A stretch of 64,000 nucleotides of DNA from Albidovulum sp. (lineage in GTDB: Bacteria > Pseudomonadota > Alphaproteobacteria > Rhodobacterales > Rhodobacteraceae). Positions 25,649 to 34,727 of the stretch are shown one piece after another; the stretch's first letter is position 1; every line of letters begins with the position of its first letter. The translations under genes and the position numbers were made by a program. Location of the stretch: NCBI GenBank assembly GCA_020637635.1, contig JACKKB010000010.1:1-64000 (forward strand), written 5' to 3'. The notes beneath the pieces were generated by a model. The model did not search any database. It saw nothing but the letters and a program-made list of their open reading frames with translations, and was not told where the DNA came from.

Positions 25649-27639
25649 AGCAGGGAGTCGAGTTTGTGCGACAGTTGATCCACCGCTCGCGTCAGCTCTC
25701 GGCCAAGGTCGTCCGGCGCCTGCGCAGAGTCGCGGCAAACCTTTCCGAACCGAGCGACATCGAAAAGCTGCTGGCGGCCATGCCGCGCAGCGGCGCGGTG
25801 GGCGAGGTCGCCGGAAGCCGGATCCTGATCACAGGGTCGACCCGGGGTGTCGGACGGGTCATGGCCGAAACCTTGGCGCGCGACGGCGCTTTGGTCATCG
25901 TGCACGGACGCGACCCCGGCAAGGCGGCCGCGGCGGCCGCGGCAATCGCCGGGTCGGCGGGTGGGCGGGTTGCGTCCGTCGCCGGCGATCTGTCGGACCC
26001 TGACACCGATCTTGTAGCTCAGGCGGCGGCCGAGGTCGGCGGGATCGACGTGTTGATCCACAATGCCGGCGTGCTCGGGCCCTCGGACACGCATATCTGG
26101 GACGTCCCCGCCGATACCCTGAGCGAAACGATGCGGACGAATTTCGATGCGGTCCATCGGCTGACCTCATCGCTCGTCAAACATTGGCTTGCCGCCCAAA
26201 CCGCGGGACGCATCCTGTTCATCTCGACGGGGACGGCCGAGATTCCGACGGCAAAACTGGGACCCTACGGGATCGCCAAGAGTGCGATGGAGCGGCTGGC
26301 GCGGTCCTACGCGCACGAGCTCGGCACCTCCGGGATCGCGCTCGCCACGATCCGGCTGGGCAGCGTCAGGACCGACATGACCCGCAGCTACTTCAACTGG
26401 GAAGATGCCGAGCAACTGCCCCCGCCCGAGACGGTGATGCCGGTGATCCAGTATGCGCTCACTGCCGACAGCCGTGCCGTGCACGGGCGCGTGCTGACCT
26501 CCTGGGGGGTGAACGCCGACCCCCTGGCGGGCCGCTCGATGGCGCATCCGGCCGCGGGGATGCCGGCGTTTCACTATCCGAAGTTTACGTTGAACGGCCA
26601 ACCGGTTGCGCGCGACAGCGACAAGATCACGGTCTTCGACCGCGCCGAAAACCAGTTCGGCCCGGCGCCGCAAGTGACCCAGGCCCTTTCGGAGATGCTC
26701 CACACCCGGCCACTCTCGATCTATCCCGACGATGATTACGATGAACTCCGCAGTGTCCTGGCCCGGACACATGGGCTGAAGCCGGAGAATTTCACGATCG
26801 GCGCGGGATCCTGGGACGTGCTGGACCGGATCCTCAAGCTCTATGCCCTGGCCGGCGACAGCGTGGTGGTGAACGACCCGGGCTGGTTCGGCTTCACGAT
26901 GCTCACACAACGTCGGCAGGTGCGCCAGATCGCGGTGCCCTTCGATCCCGGCCGCAGCGGCAACCGGCCGCATCACGATCTCGAGCGGGTGCTGCAGTCC
27001 ATCGACTACGACACCCGGTTGATCTATCTCATCAACCCCTCGAACCCCGAAGGCGTGCCGCTGGACCGCGCCGAGTTCCTGGCCTTCCTCGACCGGGTGC
27101 CGGCACACATACCGGTCATCGTCGATGAAGCCTACGCCGAGTTCTCGACCGCGCCCGGTCGCCTGATCGGGGCCGACATCGTCAATGGGACCGAAAAGCC
27201 GGTGATCGTCACCCGGACGTTCTCCAAGTTCTACGGTCTTGCGGCGATGCGCATCGGCTACGGGATCGCGCGGCCCGAGATCGTGGAACGGCTGGACCGG
27301 ATGGCGCTGATCTTCACGGTCTCCAAGATGGCCGAAACCGCGGCGATCGCGGCGTTGGGCGCCGCCGGACGCAACGACACCCTGCGCAACACCATCGCCG
27401 CGGAACGCGACCGCATCTTCAACGCGGTTCAGGAAACCGGCCGGCAACCCATCCATTCGGACAGTTGCATGATGCTGGTGCCGCCGCCGGTCGATCCGGT
27501 GAAATTCTGGGATACCTACGAGGCGCAGAACATCCACATGCCGCGGGCTGCCTTTTTCGGCGGGGACTACGTGCTGATGCCGGTCGCACGGCCCGATCAG
27601 AACACCCGAAACATCGAAATCTACCGAAGCTTTCGATGA
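25645..27639 (+). CDS. Fused short-chain dehydrogenase/reductase and class I/II PLP aminotransferase
   Basis: A 664-residue two-domain enzyme. Residues about 50-300 are a Rossmann SDR: cofactor motif ITGSTRGVG, HNAG, catalytic Ser194, Tyr208 and Lys212 (YGIAK). Residues about 320-664 are a fold-type I aminotransferase of the HisC/CobD group: NPSNPEG, DEAYAEF and the PLP lysine Lys528 in TFSKFYGLAAMRIGYG. A link of about 20 residues (HPAAGMPAFHYPKFTLNGQP) joins them. An oxidation followed by transamination (alcohol to ketone to amine), or the reverse, is the simplest reading. In a polymer cluster it may make an amino alcohol or amino acid substituent. It starts by ATGA overlap and ends by ATGA overlap with the next gene. 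Confidence 0.85.
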   Translation: MKQGVEFVRQLIHRSRQLSAKVVRRLRRVAANLSEPSDIEKLLAAMPRSGAVGEVAGSRILITGSTRGVGRVMAETLARDGALVIVHGRDPGKAAAAAAAIAGSAGGRVASVAGDLSDPDTDLVAQAAAEVGGIDVLIHNAGVLGPSDTHIWDVPADTLSETMRTNFDAVHRLTSSLVKHWLAAQTAGRILFISTGTAEIPTAKLGPYGIAKSAMERLARSYAHELGTSGIALATIRLGSVRTDMTRSYFNWEDAEQLPPPETVMPVIQYALTADSRAVHGRVLTSWGVNADPLAGRSMAHPAAGMPAFHYPKFTLNGQPVARDSDKITVFDRAENQFGPAPQVTQALSEMLHTRPLSIYPDDDYDELRSVLARTHGLKPENFTIGAGSWDVLDRILKLYALAGDSVVVNDPGWFGFTMLTQRRQVRQIAVPFDPGRSGNRPHHDLERVLQSIDYDTRLIYLINPSNPEGVPLDRAEFLAFLDRVPAHIPVIVDEAYAEFSTAPGRLIGADIVNGTEKPVIVTRTFSKFYGLAAMRIGYGIARPEIVERLDRMALIFTVSKMAETAAIAALGAAGRNDTLRNTIAAERDRIFNAVQETGRQPIHSDSCMMLVPPPVDPVKFWDTYEAQNIHMPRAAFFGGDYVLMPVARPDQNTRNIEIYRSFR

Positions 27640-28691
27640 CAGGCGCTGTTCTGTTTCCGGCTGACTTCCTGGCGCGTGCACCCTGGCAATCCCCGATCTT
27701 CTCCGATCCCGAACTGATCGCGGCGTCTGCACCGTTCACGGCCGGCCGGCCGATGGCCTTCACGGCACTCACCCCGCACGGCGCCGCCGGGCTGATGGTG
27801 CAGATTGCCGACACGGGACTGAAGCGGCTTTTTGCCCGGACCCTGCGCGGTCCGATCAACGGCCAATTGCCCTGGGCGGGAGTGATCTCGAAAAACGCAA
27901 CGCGCGCGGTTCTGGAGGACCTTGCCGAGCAGGTGTTCACCGCCAGGTGGGACAGCCTGGAAATCGGCCCGTTCCCGGACTTTGACCACATAACCGCCGA
28001 GTTCGTCGAGATATGCAGGGGACGCGCGGCCGCCGCCGACGAACGGACGGCGGACTTTCACGCGATCAATGGGCTGCGCTCCCTGGAAGAGCTGATCGAG
28101 GCGCAATCGAAGGCGCCCCGAAAGAACCATCGCCGCGCCATGCGGCTGGTCGACGGCAATCCGGGAAACGATCTGGTCGTCTTTTCCGGGGCCGACGCTG
28201 GCCAGGGCCTGGAGCGCTTCTTCGAGATCGACCGCCGCAGCTGGAAGGCCGAACGCGGCGAAGCGCTGCTGTCGAGCCCCGATCTCGCGCGATACTACCA
28301 GTCCCTGTGCGACCGGTATGGCGCCGCCGGCGAAGCGGCGATCGTGCTGGTGCGCATCGGGGGACGGGATGTTGCCGGTATCCTGATGCTCCTGCGCAAC
28401 AAGATCGGGTATCTTTTCAAGTCCTCGTTCATCGAAGATGCCGGCGCCGGAGCTGTCTCGCCCGGCACCCTTGCGATCCTGTCAGGCATTCGCTGGCTGC
28501 TGGAAGACCGGAAGGTGGACCGGATCATGTTGCTTACCGAGGCGGACTATGCGCGGCATTTTTCGCACGGAACGGTGCGGATGCGGGCGTGCCGGCTCTG
28601 GTCGCGGCGGCCGCGCGCGGCGCCGGTTCGGGCGCTTGCCCATGCACGGGCGGCGGCGTCGAGGCGCTTGACCGGTCGAGACCCGCAATGA
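27636..28691 (+). CDS. GNAT-fold acyltransferase (Acetyltransf_6/BioF2-like)
   Basis: A 351-residue protein in the same broad family as the two acyltransferases at 13911-16402 but clearly diverged. Visible are PRKNHRRAMRLVDG, the helix FFEIDRRSWKAERG and the strand pair VLVRIGGRDVAGILMLLRNKIGYLFKSSF. The ATGA overlap with the SDR-aminotransferase gene fixes the start and suggests it acts on the same product, possibly N-acylating the amine made there (inference). It is the last gene of the plus-strand half of the polysaccharide cluster. Confidence 0.75.
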   Translation: MTGAVLFPADFLARAPWQSPIFSDPELIAASAPFTAGRPMAFTALTPHGAAGLMVQIADTGLKRLFARTLRGPINGQLPWAGVISKNATRAVLEDLAEQVFTARWDSLEIGPFPDFDHITAEFVEICRGRAAAADERTADFHAINGLRSLEELIEAQSKAPRKNHRRAMRLVDGNPGNDLVVFSGADAGQGLERFFEIDRRSWKAERGEALLSSPDLARYYQSLCDRYGAAGEAAIVLVRIGGRDVAGILMLLRNKIGYLFKSSFIEDAGAGAVSPGTLAILSGIRWLLEDRKVDRIMLLTEADYARHFSHGTVRMRACRLWSRRPRAAPVRALAHARAAASRRLTGRDPQ

Positions 28692-29456
28692 CGGATGCCG
28701 CACGGACAACACCTCATAGACTTCCCCGGCGATCGGCGCCGCCGCCGGTACGGTGATGCAGGAAGCCAGGGACCGCATGCAGCCGCGCGGCGAAGATGAC
28801 GTCGATATCTGTCGGGGCGCGGCCCGCGCGGGGGGGGTGGCACCGGTGCCGGGACGTCGTGTCGTGGCTTCTGGACCCTGGCCGGCCATGAAACCAGGTT
28901 CTCGGACCATTACGGGGGCGGCATCGCCCTGACGGCCGGCTCGACCTTGCCGACCGGGAGGTTGCCAAAGTCGGACAGAGGTCGCCAGACCCCGTTCACC
29001 GGCCAGATCCCCTCATCCGCAAGAGCGCGATGGACCAGGGGCGAACCGAGGGCGTGAACGCGCAGACGCAAGCGGTGGGAAGTGCGCTGCGTGCGCGCGG
29101 CGGTTCGGTGGCGTCGTTTCACGGCGAGCCGGACCCGTCGGATCGACAGAACCCGTTCCGGTCGCAGGCACCTGACAACCGGATGAAGTTACAGCCGCCG
29201 CCGAGAGCAATGCGGTTTCGGCCCGCTTCGGCCGTGACAGGGCGCGGGAACGAGACAAGGAGACCATCGCGGGTGCCTCCTGGGATGCAAGACGGGAAAG
29301 ACCACCTGCCTGATGCTTCCGACGCCTCGGCTACCGGCCCCCCGCAGGTTCACCCCGCTTCTGGCCGCCGGGCTCCGCTCGTGGCCGGATGAAGGGTCCG
29401 TGGCAGGTCGCAATCCGGACCTGGTTGCTGACCTTCCGGATCGCCTTGCCGGCAGT
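28692..29456. other. 765-base stretch without a recognisable gene
   Basis: Short open frames exist on both strands but none has a recognised motif, a good ribosome site or coding character above background. It separates the polysaccharide cluster from the two-component system and lies between convergent genes. It may be decayed coding sequence or a former junction; no repeats or insertion-sequence ends were seen. Confidence 0.5.
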
Positions 29457-30851
29457 TCAATTGTGTGCAGGGGTCGCCGCCGCTGGCTCGACAGCCGGAA
29501 ACAGGATCGACACCCTCAGACCGGGTGCATTGTCCTCAAGCACCAGCCGGGCCCGATGAAGATCGGCGATGGCCGATACCAGGCTGAGACCAAGCCCTGT
29601 GCCGGGCACCGACCGGCTGGCATCGAGGCGCACGAACCGCTCCAGGACCCGCGCGCGGTCGGTTTCGGGAATGCCCGGTCCGTCGTCCGAAACCATGACG
29701 AAAGGCTGTTCGCCGCGCATGCCGACGCTGATCAGGATCCTTGCCGGGGGCGGGCAATGCTCGACGGCGTTGGCCACGAGGTTGGTCAGCGCCTGGGTGA
29801 GCATGTCCTCGTCGCCCTGAACCCGGATGCTGTTGGGCGTCCTGGCGAGTGCAAGGTCATGCCCGGAGGCCTCGGCGGCAGTCTGTAGGATCTCGCGGAC
29901 GGATTCAGCCAGTTCCCCCAGATCGACAGGATCGTTGCGCCGTTCAACCGTGCCGGATTGCAGACGGGCAAGACGCAGGATCGCATCGAAAGTCGCCGCG
30001 ATGGCGTCGATATCCATCAGGGCGGATCCAATCTCGTGGCGCGTCTCGGCGGGCAGGTCAGCGCTTAGCGCCTGCGGCTCAAGCCGCATCCTGAGCCGTG
30101 CCAGAGGGGAACGCAGGTCGTGGGCCACATCGGTGGAAACCTGGCGGATCGACGCGACCCCCGCCTCGAGCCGGTCGAGCATCCGGTCGACATGAGCGGC
30201 GAGCGCCGCAAGATCGTCGTTCCCGCCATCGGCTATGCGGCGGTCGAGGTTGCCTTCGCCGATATCGTCCAGAACCTGATCCATGCGGTCGATGCGTCTT
30301 TCGTTCTTCCGGGCGATGAACACGGCGAGCGTCATCGACAGCAGCGCCGCAATGGCCAGTGAGTAAATGGTTGTCTGGACAAGGACTTCGCCGATTTCGG
30401 CGACCCATGCCTCGTCTCGCGCCGCGAGGACCCAGCCGATGTCGGTCCGGATTCCATAGGCAAGATAGGCCTCGCCGGTGTCGGCCTCGATCGCGTCGCT
30501 TTCGGGAATGTCCCGACCGACCAGCAGCCGTCGGGCGCCTTCGAAGGGCGCGGCAAGCTTCAGCGAACCGGTCGTCTGGCCGGATCCCGCATCGACGAAG
30601 GCGAAAAGGCTCGCGCCGTCCTGGCTGGAGCGCACCTGCGCCAGGACCTGTTGACGCAGGTCCGCCCTGTCGCCTGTGGCCGCAATCCGGGCAAGACTCT
30701 CCGCCCAAGACCGCACATCTGCGGTCAGGCGCTCAGTCATGTCCCGCGAGATGAAGAGATAGGAAAGGCCTCCGGCGGACAGTGTGCCGATGGCAAACAC
30801 CGCCGACAGCGCCAGCGCAAAGCGCATCGACCAGGAGACCGCCTGCCTCAT
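29457..30851 (-). CDS. Sensor histidine kinase (two-component system)
   Basis: A 464-residue inner-membrane kinase. A first helix (about residues 9-33), a periplasmic sensor region of about 125 residues, a second helix (about 159-180) and a HAMP-like linker lead to the HisKA domain with phospho-acceptor His244 in DVAHDLRSPLARL. The ATPase domain shows the N box (NLVANAVEHC), SDDGPGIP and GTGLGLSLV. It overlaps the response regulator by ATGA. The signal is unknown; the neighbouring MprF, PAP2 and PepSY genes suggest envelope stress, cationic peptides or divalent cations. Confidence 0.93.
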   Translation of the reverse strand: MRQAVSWSMRFALALSAVFAIGTLSAGGLSYLFISRDMTERLTADVRSWAESLARIAATGDRADLRQQVLAQVRSSQDGASLFAFVDAGSGQTTGSLKLAAPFEGARRLLVGRDIPESDAIEADTGEAYLAYGIRTDIGWVLAARDEAWVAEIGEVLVQTTIYSLAIAALLSMTLAVFIARKNERRIDRMDQVLDDIGEGNLDRRIADGGNDDLAALAAHVDRMLDRLEAGVASIRQVSTDVAHDLRSPLARLRMRLEPQALSADLPAETRHEIGSALMDIDAIAATFDAILRLARLQSGTVERRNDPVDLGELAESVREILQTAAEASGHDLALARTPNSIRVQGDEDMLTQALTNLVANAVEHCPPPARILISVGMRGEQPFVMVSDDGPGIPETDRARVLERFVRLDASRSVPGTGLGLSLVSAIADLHRARLVLEDNAPGLRVSILFPAVEPAAATPAHN

Positions 30852-31519
30852 GGCTGAAGAACGTAGCCGACCCCGTGCAGCGTGACGAGGTAGTGCTTGT
30901 CGAACGGCTTGTCGATCTTGGTGCGCAGCCGGCTGATATGGGTCTCGACGACGCTGGTCCTGGGGTCGAAATGCAGCCCCCAGACCGATTCCAGCAGCAG
31001 CGTGCGGGTCTGAACCCGGCCCGGCCGCTCCATGAAGTGCTTCAGCAGCAGGAATTCGCGCGGTTGCAGGTCGATCCTTTCGCCATCCCGCGTCACCTCG
31101 CGTTTCAGGAGATCGAGCCGGAGATCGCCGATGACCAGTTCCAGCACCTCGTCGCGCGTCGCCGGACGACGGCAGATCGTGTCGATGCGTGCCAGCAGTT
31201 CGACGAAGGCAAAGGGTTTGACGATGTAGTCGTCGGCGCCGCCGCGCAGACCCGCGACCCGGTCATCGACCGCCCCCATCGACGTCAGCAGGATCGCCGG
31301 CGCGTCGATCTTGGCGGCACGCAGCGATTTCAGGACGGAAAGCCCGTCGAGCCCCGGCATCATCCGGTCAAGGATCAGAAGATCGTAATCCCCTGACATC
31401 GCTTGCGAAAGCGCATCCTTGCCGTTCGTCAGGTGATCGACGACATGACCTTCCCCGGTCAGCCCCTTCACCACATAGGCGGCCGTCTCGGCATCATCCT
31501 CGGCAAGAAGTATCCGCAT
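30848..31519 (-). CDS. OmpR-family response regulator
   Basis: A 223-residue DNA-binding regulator. The receiver domain has acidic residues AEDD, phospho-acceptor Asp51 in LLILDRMMPG and the conserved Lys in YIVKPFAF. The C-terminal winged helix has LQPREFLLLKHFMERPG and VVETHISRLRTKID, of the QseB/PhoP-like group. The ATG at 31519 is chosen because GGGAGG stands five bases upstream. The upstream PepSY gene is 85 bases away, and the cognate kinase follows by ATGA overlap. Likely targets are the genes preceded by the inverted repeats at 32026 and 36774. Confidence 0.93.
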   Translation of the reverse strand: MRILLAEDDAETAAYVVKGLTGEGHVVDHLTNGKDALSQAMSGDYDLLILDRMMPGLDGLSVLKSLRAAKIDAPAILLTSMGAVDDRVAGLRGGADDYIVKPFAFVELLARIDTICRRPATRDEVLELVIGDLRLDLLKREVTRDGERIDLQPREFLLLKHFMERPGRVQTRTLLLESVWGLHFDPRTSVVETHISRLRTKIDKPFDKHYLVTLHGVGYVLQP

Positions 31520-31604
31520 CGCCTCCCGTCCGAACCTTTCCACGACACGCGCACCCGGCCCTGCGAACAGGGCCGGGACCGTCTGCATGAAGACGGGTGC
31601 CTGG

Positions 31605-31946
31605 TCAGGCGTCGTCGTCCTCGCCGTCATGCTTGTCCTTCATATCCGAAGTCAGCGCCTTGTCGAAGATCTCGCCGGTATTGGCGTCGATCATCACCGT
31701 CCAGGACTGGCCATCGGCGGCGATCACCACCGCTTCGAAGGCGGCGCGCTTGCTTTCGTCATGAAAGGACACTTCCGCAAGCTTGCCCTGCTGGGCCTTG
31801 AGCGCCGCATCGGCAGCCTGCTGAAGCGTCAGCTTGGCGCTGTCTAACAACTTCTGCTCGTCCGGGCTCATGGTTTCGGCCAGCGCCACGAAGGGCAGCA
31901 TCGCGGCGAGCGCCGCGGGCAAGAGGATCATGCGCTTGTTCGTCAT
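31605..31946 (-). CDS. Small periplasmic PepSY-domain protein
   Basis: A 113-residue precursor with a signal peptide (cut about after ALA at residue 23) and one PepSY domain (SFHDESKRAAFEAVVIAADGQSWTVMIDANTG, about residues 60-92; the hyphen-free core is AAFEAVVIAADGQ), ending in an acidic tail (DGEDDDA). PepSY proteins commonly accompany two-component systems of this type and may tune the sensor or bind metal. A strong SD (AAGGAG) precedes the ATG at 31946. It is transcribed away from mprF and with the regulator-kinase pair. Confidence 0.85.
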   Translation of the reverse strand: MTNKRMILLPAALAAMLPFVALAETMSPDEQKLLDSAKLTLQQAADAALKAQQGKLAEVSFHDESKRAAFEAVVIAADGQSWTVMIDANTGEIFDKALTSDMKDKHDGEDDDA

Positions 31947-32025
31947 CTGTTTCTCCTTTCGGCTACAGGTCTCATCGCCTGCATTCGACAGTTAGGGTCC
32001 GGCTCCCCGGATCGCCTTTCCAGGA

Positions 32026-32044
32026 TTTTACAGTTTGGTAAGAA
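32026..32044. promoter_or_regulatory. Putative response-regulator operator (TTAC-N6-GTAAGAA)
   Basis: An imperfect inverted repeat TTTTAC-N6-GTAAGA in the divergent promoter region between the PepSY gene and mprF. The same core, TTAC-N6-GTAAGAA, recurs as a perfect 7-bp palindrome at 36774-36793 upstream of the next operon. Position and recurrence suggest a site for the adjacent OmpR-family regulator. Confidence 0.5.
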
Positions 32045-32137
32045 CCAGGGCTCTGGGAAGTTTGCGGTTTTCAGATTGGGCTTCGTGAGGGTAAGCACAT
32101 CCCGATCACCGAATTGCCGAACCGAGCGGAGTGCGAA

Positions 32138-34723
32138 TTGACCCGACCGAGCCATCACGCCTTGCGAAGCGCCCTGCCGATCATCCTGGGTGCCGGTCTC
32201 TTCGTCCTCGGGCTCTACGCGCTCTACCACCTGCTGAAGCCCGTCAATCCCGCGGATGTCGCCGCGCAGATCAGGGCGACGCCGGTGAGTGCACTCGCCG
32301 CCGCGCTCGGTGCCACCGCCATCGGCTATGTCGCGCTCGTCTGCTACGACTGGTTCGGCCTGCGGTTCATCGGCAAGACGCTCGACCGCGGGGTCGTCGC
32401 GCTGGGCGGCTTTCTCGGCTACGCCTTCGGCAACACAATCGGCGTCAGCGTCGTGTCTGGCGGTGCGGTGCGCTACCGGATCTACTCGGCCGTCGGCCTG
32501 AACGCCTTCGAGGTCGCCGCCGTTTCCGGCTATATCGCCATCGCCCTCGGCACCGGCCTGACCCTCGTCGGCGTCGCTGCGCTCGCTCTTCATCCCGGGG
32601 CGGTCGGTGCCTTGTTGCCCTACGCGCCGTCGACCATCCAGAGCGTTGCAGCGGCGACAAGCGTGCTGTCGGTCGCGCTCATCGCCTGGATGTCGGCCAC
32701 GCAGCGCTCCTTGAGCGTTCGCGGCTACGAATTGCGCATTCCACCGCCTGCGGACCTTGCCGGCCAGCTGGCCGTCACCCTGATCGACATTGCAGCGGCC
32801 TCCTTCGCGCTGTGGGTCCTGCTGCCGGCCGGCAAGCCCGACTACACGACCTTCGTCGCAGTTTATGCCGCCGCGACCATGATCGGCGTGCTCAGCCATG
32901 TGCCCGGCGGGGTCGGCGTCTTCGAGACGGTCGTCATCGGCACCCTTCCCGCGTCAGTCCCGGCCGGGGATGCCGCCGCGGCGCTGCTGGTGTTCCGGCT
33001 GGTCTATTACCTGGTGCCCTTTGCACTCGCCTTCCTGCTGGTCGCCCTGAACGAACTGCGGCTCGCCAGCGGCATCGGCGGCCGGCTGCTTGCTCGGTCG
33101 CCCGCCCTGAAGCCGGCCTTTGCCACGCTGCACGGGTTCTCGCCCGGACTTGTGGCGGCGGTCGCCTTCGGGTTCGGGGCCTGGCTCTTGCTGATCACGA
33201 TGCTGCCGTCGGTGCGCGCCGAAGCCATGGCCGAGGGCGACCTTGTCGGCACGCTTCTGCTTGAAGGGGGGACCCTTGCATCGGCGGTGGCCGGTGTCGG
33301 ACTGATCATCGTCTCGCACGGCCTTGCCCGGCGGGTCTCGTCGGCCTGGTGGTTCGCGATCGGTGCGCTGGGGACCGGGGCCGTTGCCTCGCTCCTGAAT
33401 GATTACGGCTTCGAGAACGCCGCTTTCCTCGGTGCGGGTGCCCTGCTGCTCCTGCCTTTCCGCAACGCCTTTGACAGACCCGGCCGACTCACGGCCGGCG
33501 TGTTCGACCTGGCATGGTTCGCCACGGTGACCGGCGCCTTTCTCGCCGCGGCCGCCTTCTTCTTCTTCGTTCACAAGACGGTCCCGTATTCGAATGACCT
33601 CTGGTCGGAATTCTCGCGAGATTCGAACACGCCCCGCGCGCTCCGGGCAGGGCTGGCCGCGACGGCCGTCCTGTTCTTTTTCGGGATCTACCTCCTGACC
33701 CGTCCGATCCGGCGCACACCACCCGGGGACGCGCGGCAGGAAGACAGCGCGCATGTCGCCGCCCTCTGCGCCGGGGCGGAGGACCCGCTGGCCTGGCTGA
33801 GCCAGACCGGCGACAAGAGGGTCCTGTTGTCCGCATCGGGCACCGCATTCATCATGTATGCGGTGCGCGGCGGATCGTGGATCGCACTTGGTGATCCGGT
33901 TGGCGACCCGACCGAGTTCGAGGCCCTTGTCTCGTCCTTCGTCGATCAGGCCGCGCAGTCGAATGCGAGGCCCGTCTTCTACGAGGTCAGCGACCGCCAC
34001 CTACCGCTCTGGGTCGAGCTTGGACTGACGCTTCACAAGGTCGGGGAGGAAGCCGTGGTCCGGCTTGCCGAGTTCAGCCTCGCCGGAGGGCGGTTCAAGG
34101 CCATGCGCGCCGCGATGAACAGGCGCCGGCGGGACGGCTACGAATTCGCCGTCCTGCCAGCGCCCCACGCGCCCGACCTGATCGCGGAACTCCGCGCGGT
34201 CTCGGATGCGTGGCTCGGCGGCAAGACGGGGCGCGAGAAGGGGTTCTCGGTCGGGCGCTTCGACCCGGACTATCTGGGGCGTTTCGACATTCCGGTCGTG
34301 CGGAAGGATGGCCGCATCGTCGCCTTCGCCAACATCCTGGCGTCCCGTCGCGGAAAGCATCTTGCCGTCGACCTGATGCGATACCTGCCCGAGGAATCCT
34401 CCGGCCTGATGGAATACATGTTCCTCAGCCTGATCGACCACTACAAGGCGCTTGGCGCCGCGGAATTCAGCCTTGGCACCGCGCCGCTGTCGGGCCTGTC
34501 GGAACGCTCGGTCGCACGGTCATGGAACCGGTTCGGGCGGCTGATCTACCGCCACGGCGGTGCGTTCTACAATTTCGAGGGCCTTCGCGCTTTCAAGCAG
34601 AAGTTCGCCCCGGACTGGCGCCCGCGCTATCTGGCGCTGCCGCCAAGCCTCTCGCCGATGCGCGCGATGGGTGACGTGGCCCTCCTGATCGCGGGCTCGG
34701 CGCGCGGCCTGATCGCAAAGTGA
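32138..34723 (+). CDS. mprF: Bifunctional aminoacyl-phosphatidylglycerol synthase/flippase MprF (LpiA-like)
   Basis: An inner-membrane protein of about 861 residues that adds an amino acid (usually lysine) to phosphatidylglycerol and flips it outward, lowering negative surface charge and giving resistance to cationic peptides. The N-terminal part is a polytopic flippase domain with FGNTIGVSVVSGGAVRYR and HVPGGVGVFETVV. The C-terminal DUF2156/LPG synthase domain (about residues 540-850) has ASGTAFIMYAVRGGSWIALGDP and RYLPEESSGLMEYMF. TTG at 32138 is preferred because GCGGAG stands six bases upstream; another TTG at 32114 is possible. Similar to rhizobial LpiA. It is followed four bases later by the DedA-PAP2 gene. 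Confidence 0.92.
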   Translation: MTRPSHHALRSALPIILGAGLFVLGLYALYHLLKPVNPADVAAQIRATPVSALAAALGATAIGYVALVCYDWFGLRFIGKTLDRGVVALGGFLGYAFGNTIGVSVVSGGAVRYRIYSAVGLNAFEVAAVSGYIAIALGTGLTLVGVAALALHPGAVGALLPYAPSTIQSVAAATSVLSVALIAWMSATQRSLSVRGYELRIPPPADLAGQLAVTLIDIAAASFALWVLLPAGKPDYTTFVAVYAAATMIGVLSHVPGGVGVFETVVIGTLPASVPAGDAAAALLVFRLVYYLVPFALAFLLVALNELRLASGIGGRLLARSPALKPAFATLHGFSPGLVAAVAFGFGAWLLLITMLPSVRAEAMAEGDLVGTLLLEGGTLASAVAGVGLIIVSHGLARRVSSAWWFAIGALGTGAVASLLNDYGFENAAFLGAGALLLLPFRNAFDRPGRLTAGVFDLAWFATVTGAFLAAAAFFFFVHKTVPYSNDLWSEFSRDSNTPRALRAGLAATAVLFFFGIYLLTRPIRRTPPGDARQEDSAHVAALCAGAEDPLAWLSQTGDKRVLLSASGTAFIMYAVRGGSWIALGDPVGDPTEFEALVSSFVDQAAQSNARPVFYEVSDRHLPLWVELGLTLHKVGEEAVVRLAEFSLAGGRFKAMRAAMNRRRRDGYEFAVLPAPHAPDLIAELRAVSDAWLGGKTGREKGFSVGRFDPDYLGRFDIPVVRKDGRIVAFANILASRRGKHLAVDLMRYLPEESSGLMEYMFLSLIDHYKALGAAEFSLGTAPLSGLSERSVARSWNRFGRLIYRHGGAFYNFEGLRAFKQKFAPDWRPRYLALPPSLSPMRAMGDVALLIAGSARGLIAK

Positions 34724-34727
34724 CCTC

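Noticed and set aside
32954..34000. Antisense open frame within mprF
   Set aside because: Highly charged low-complexity product typical of complement-strand reading in GC-rich DNA.
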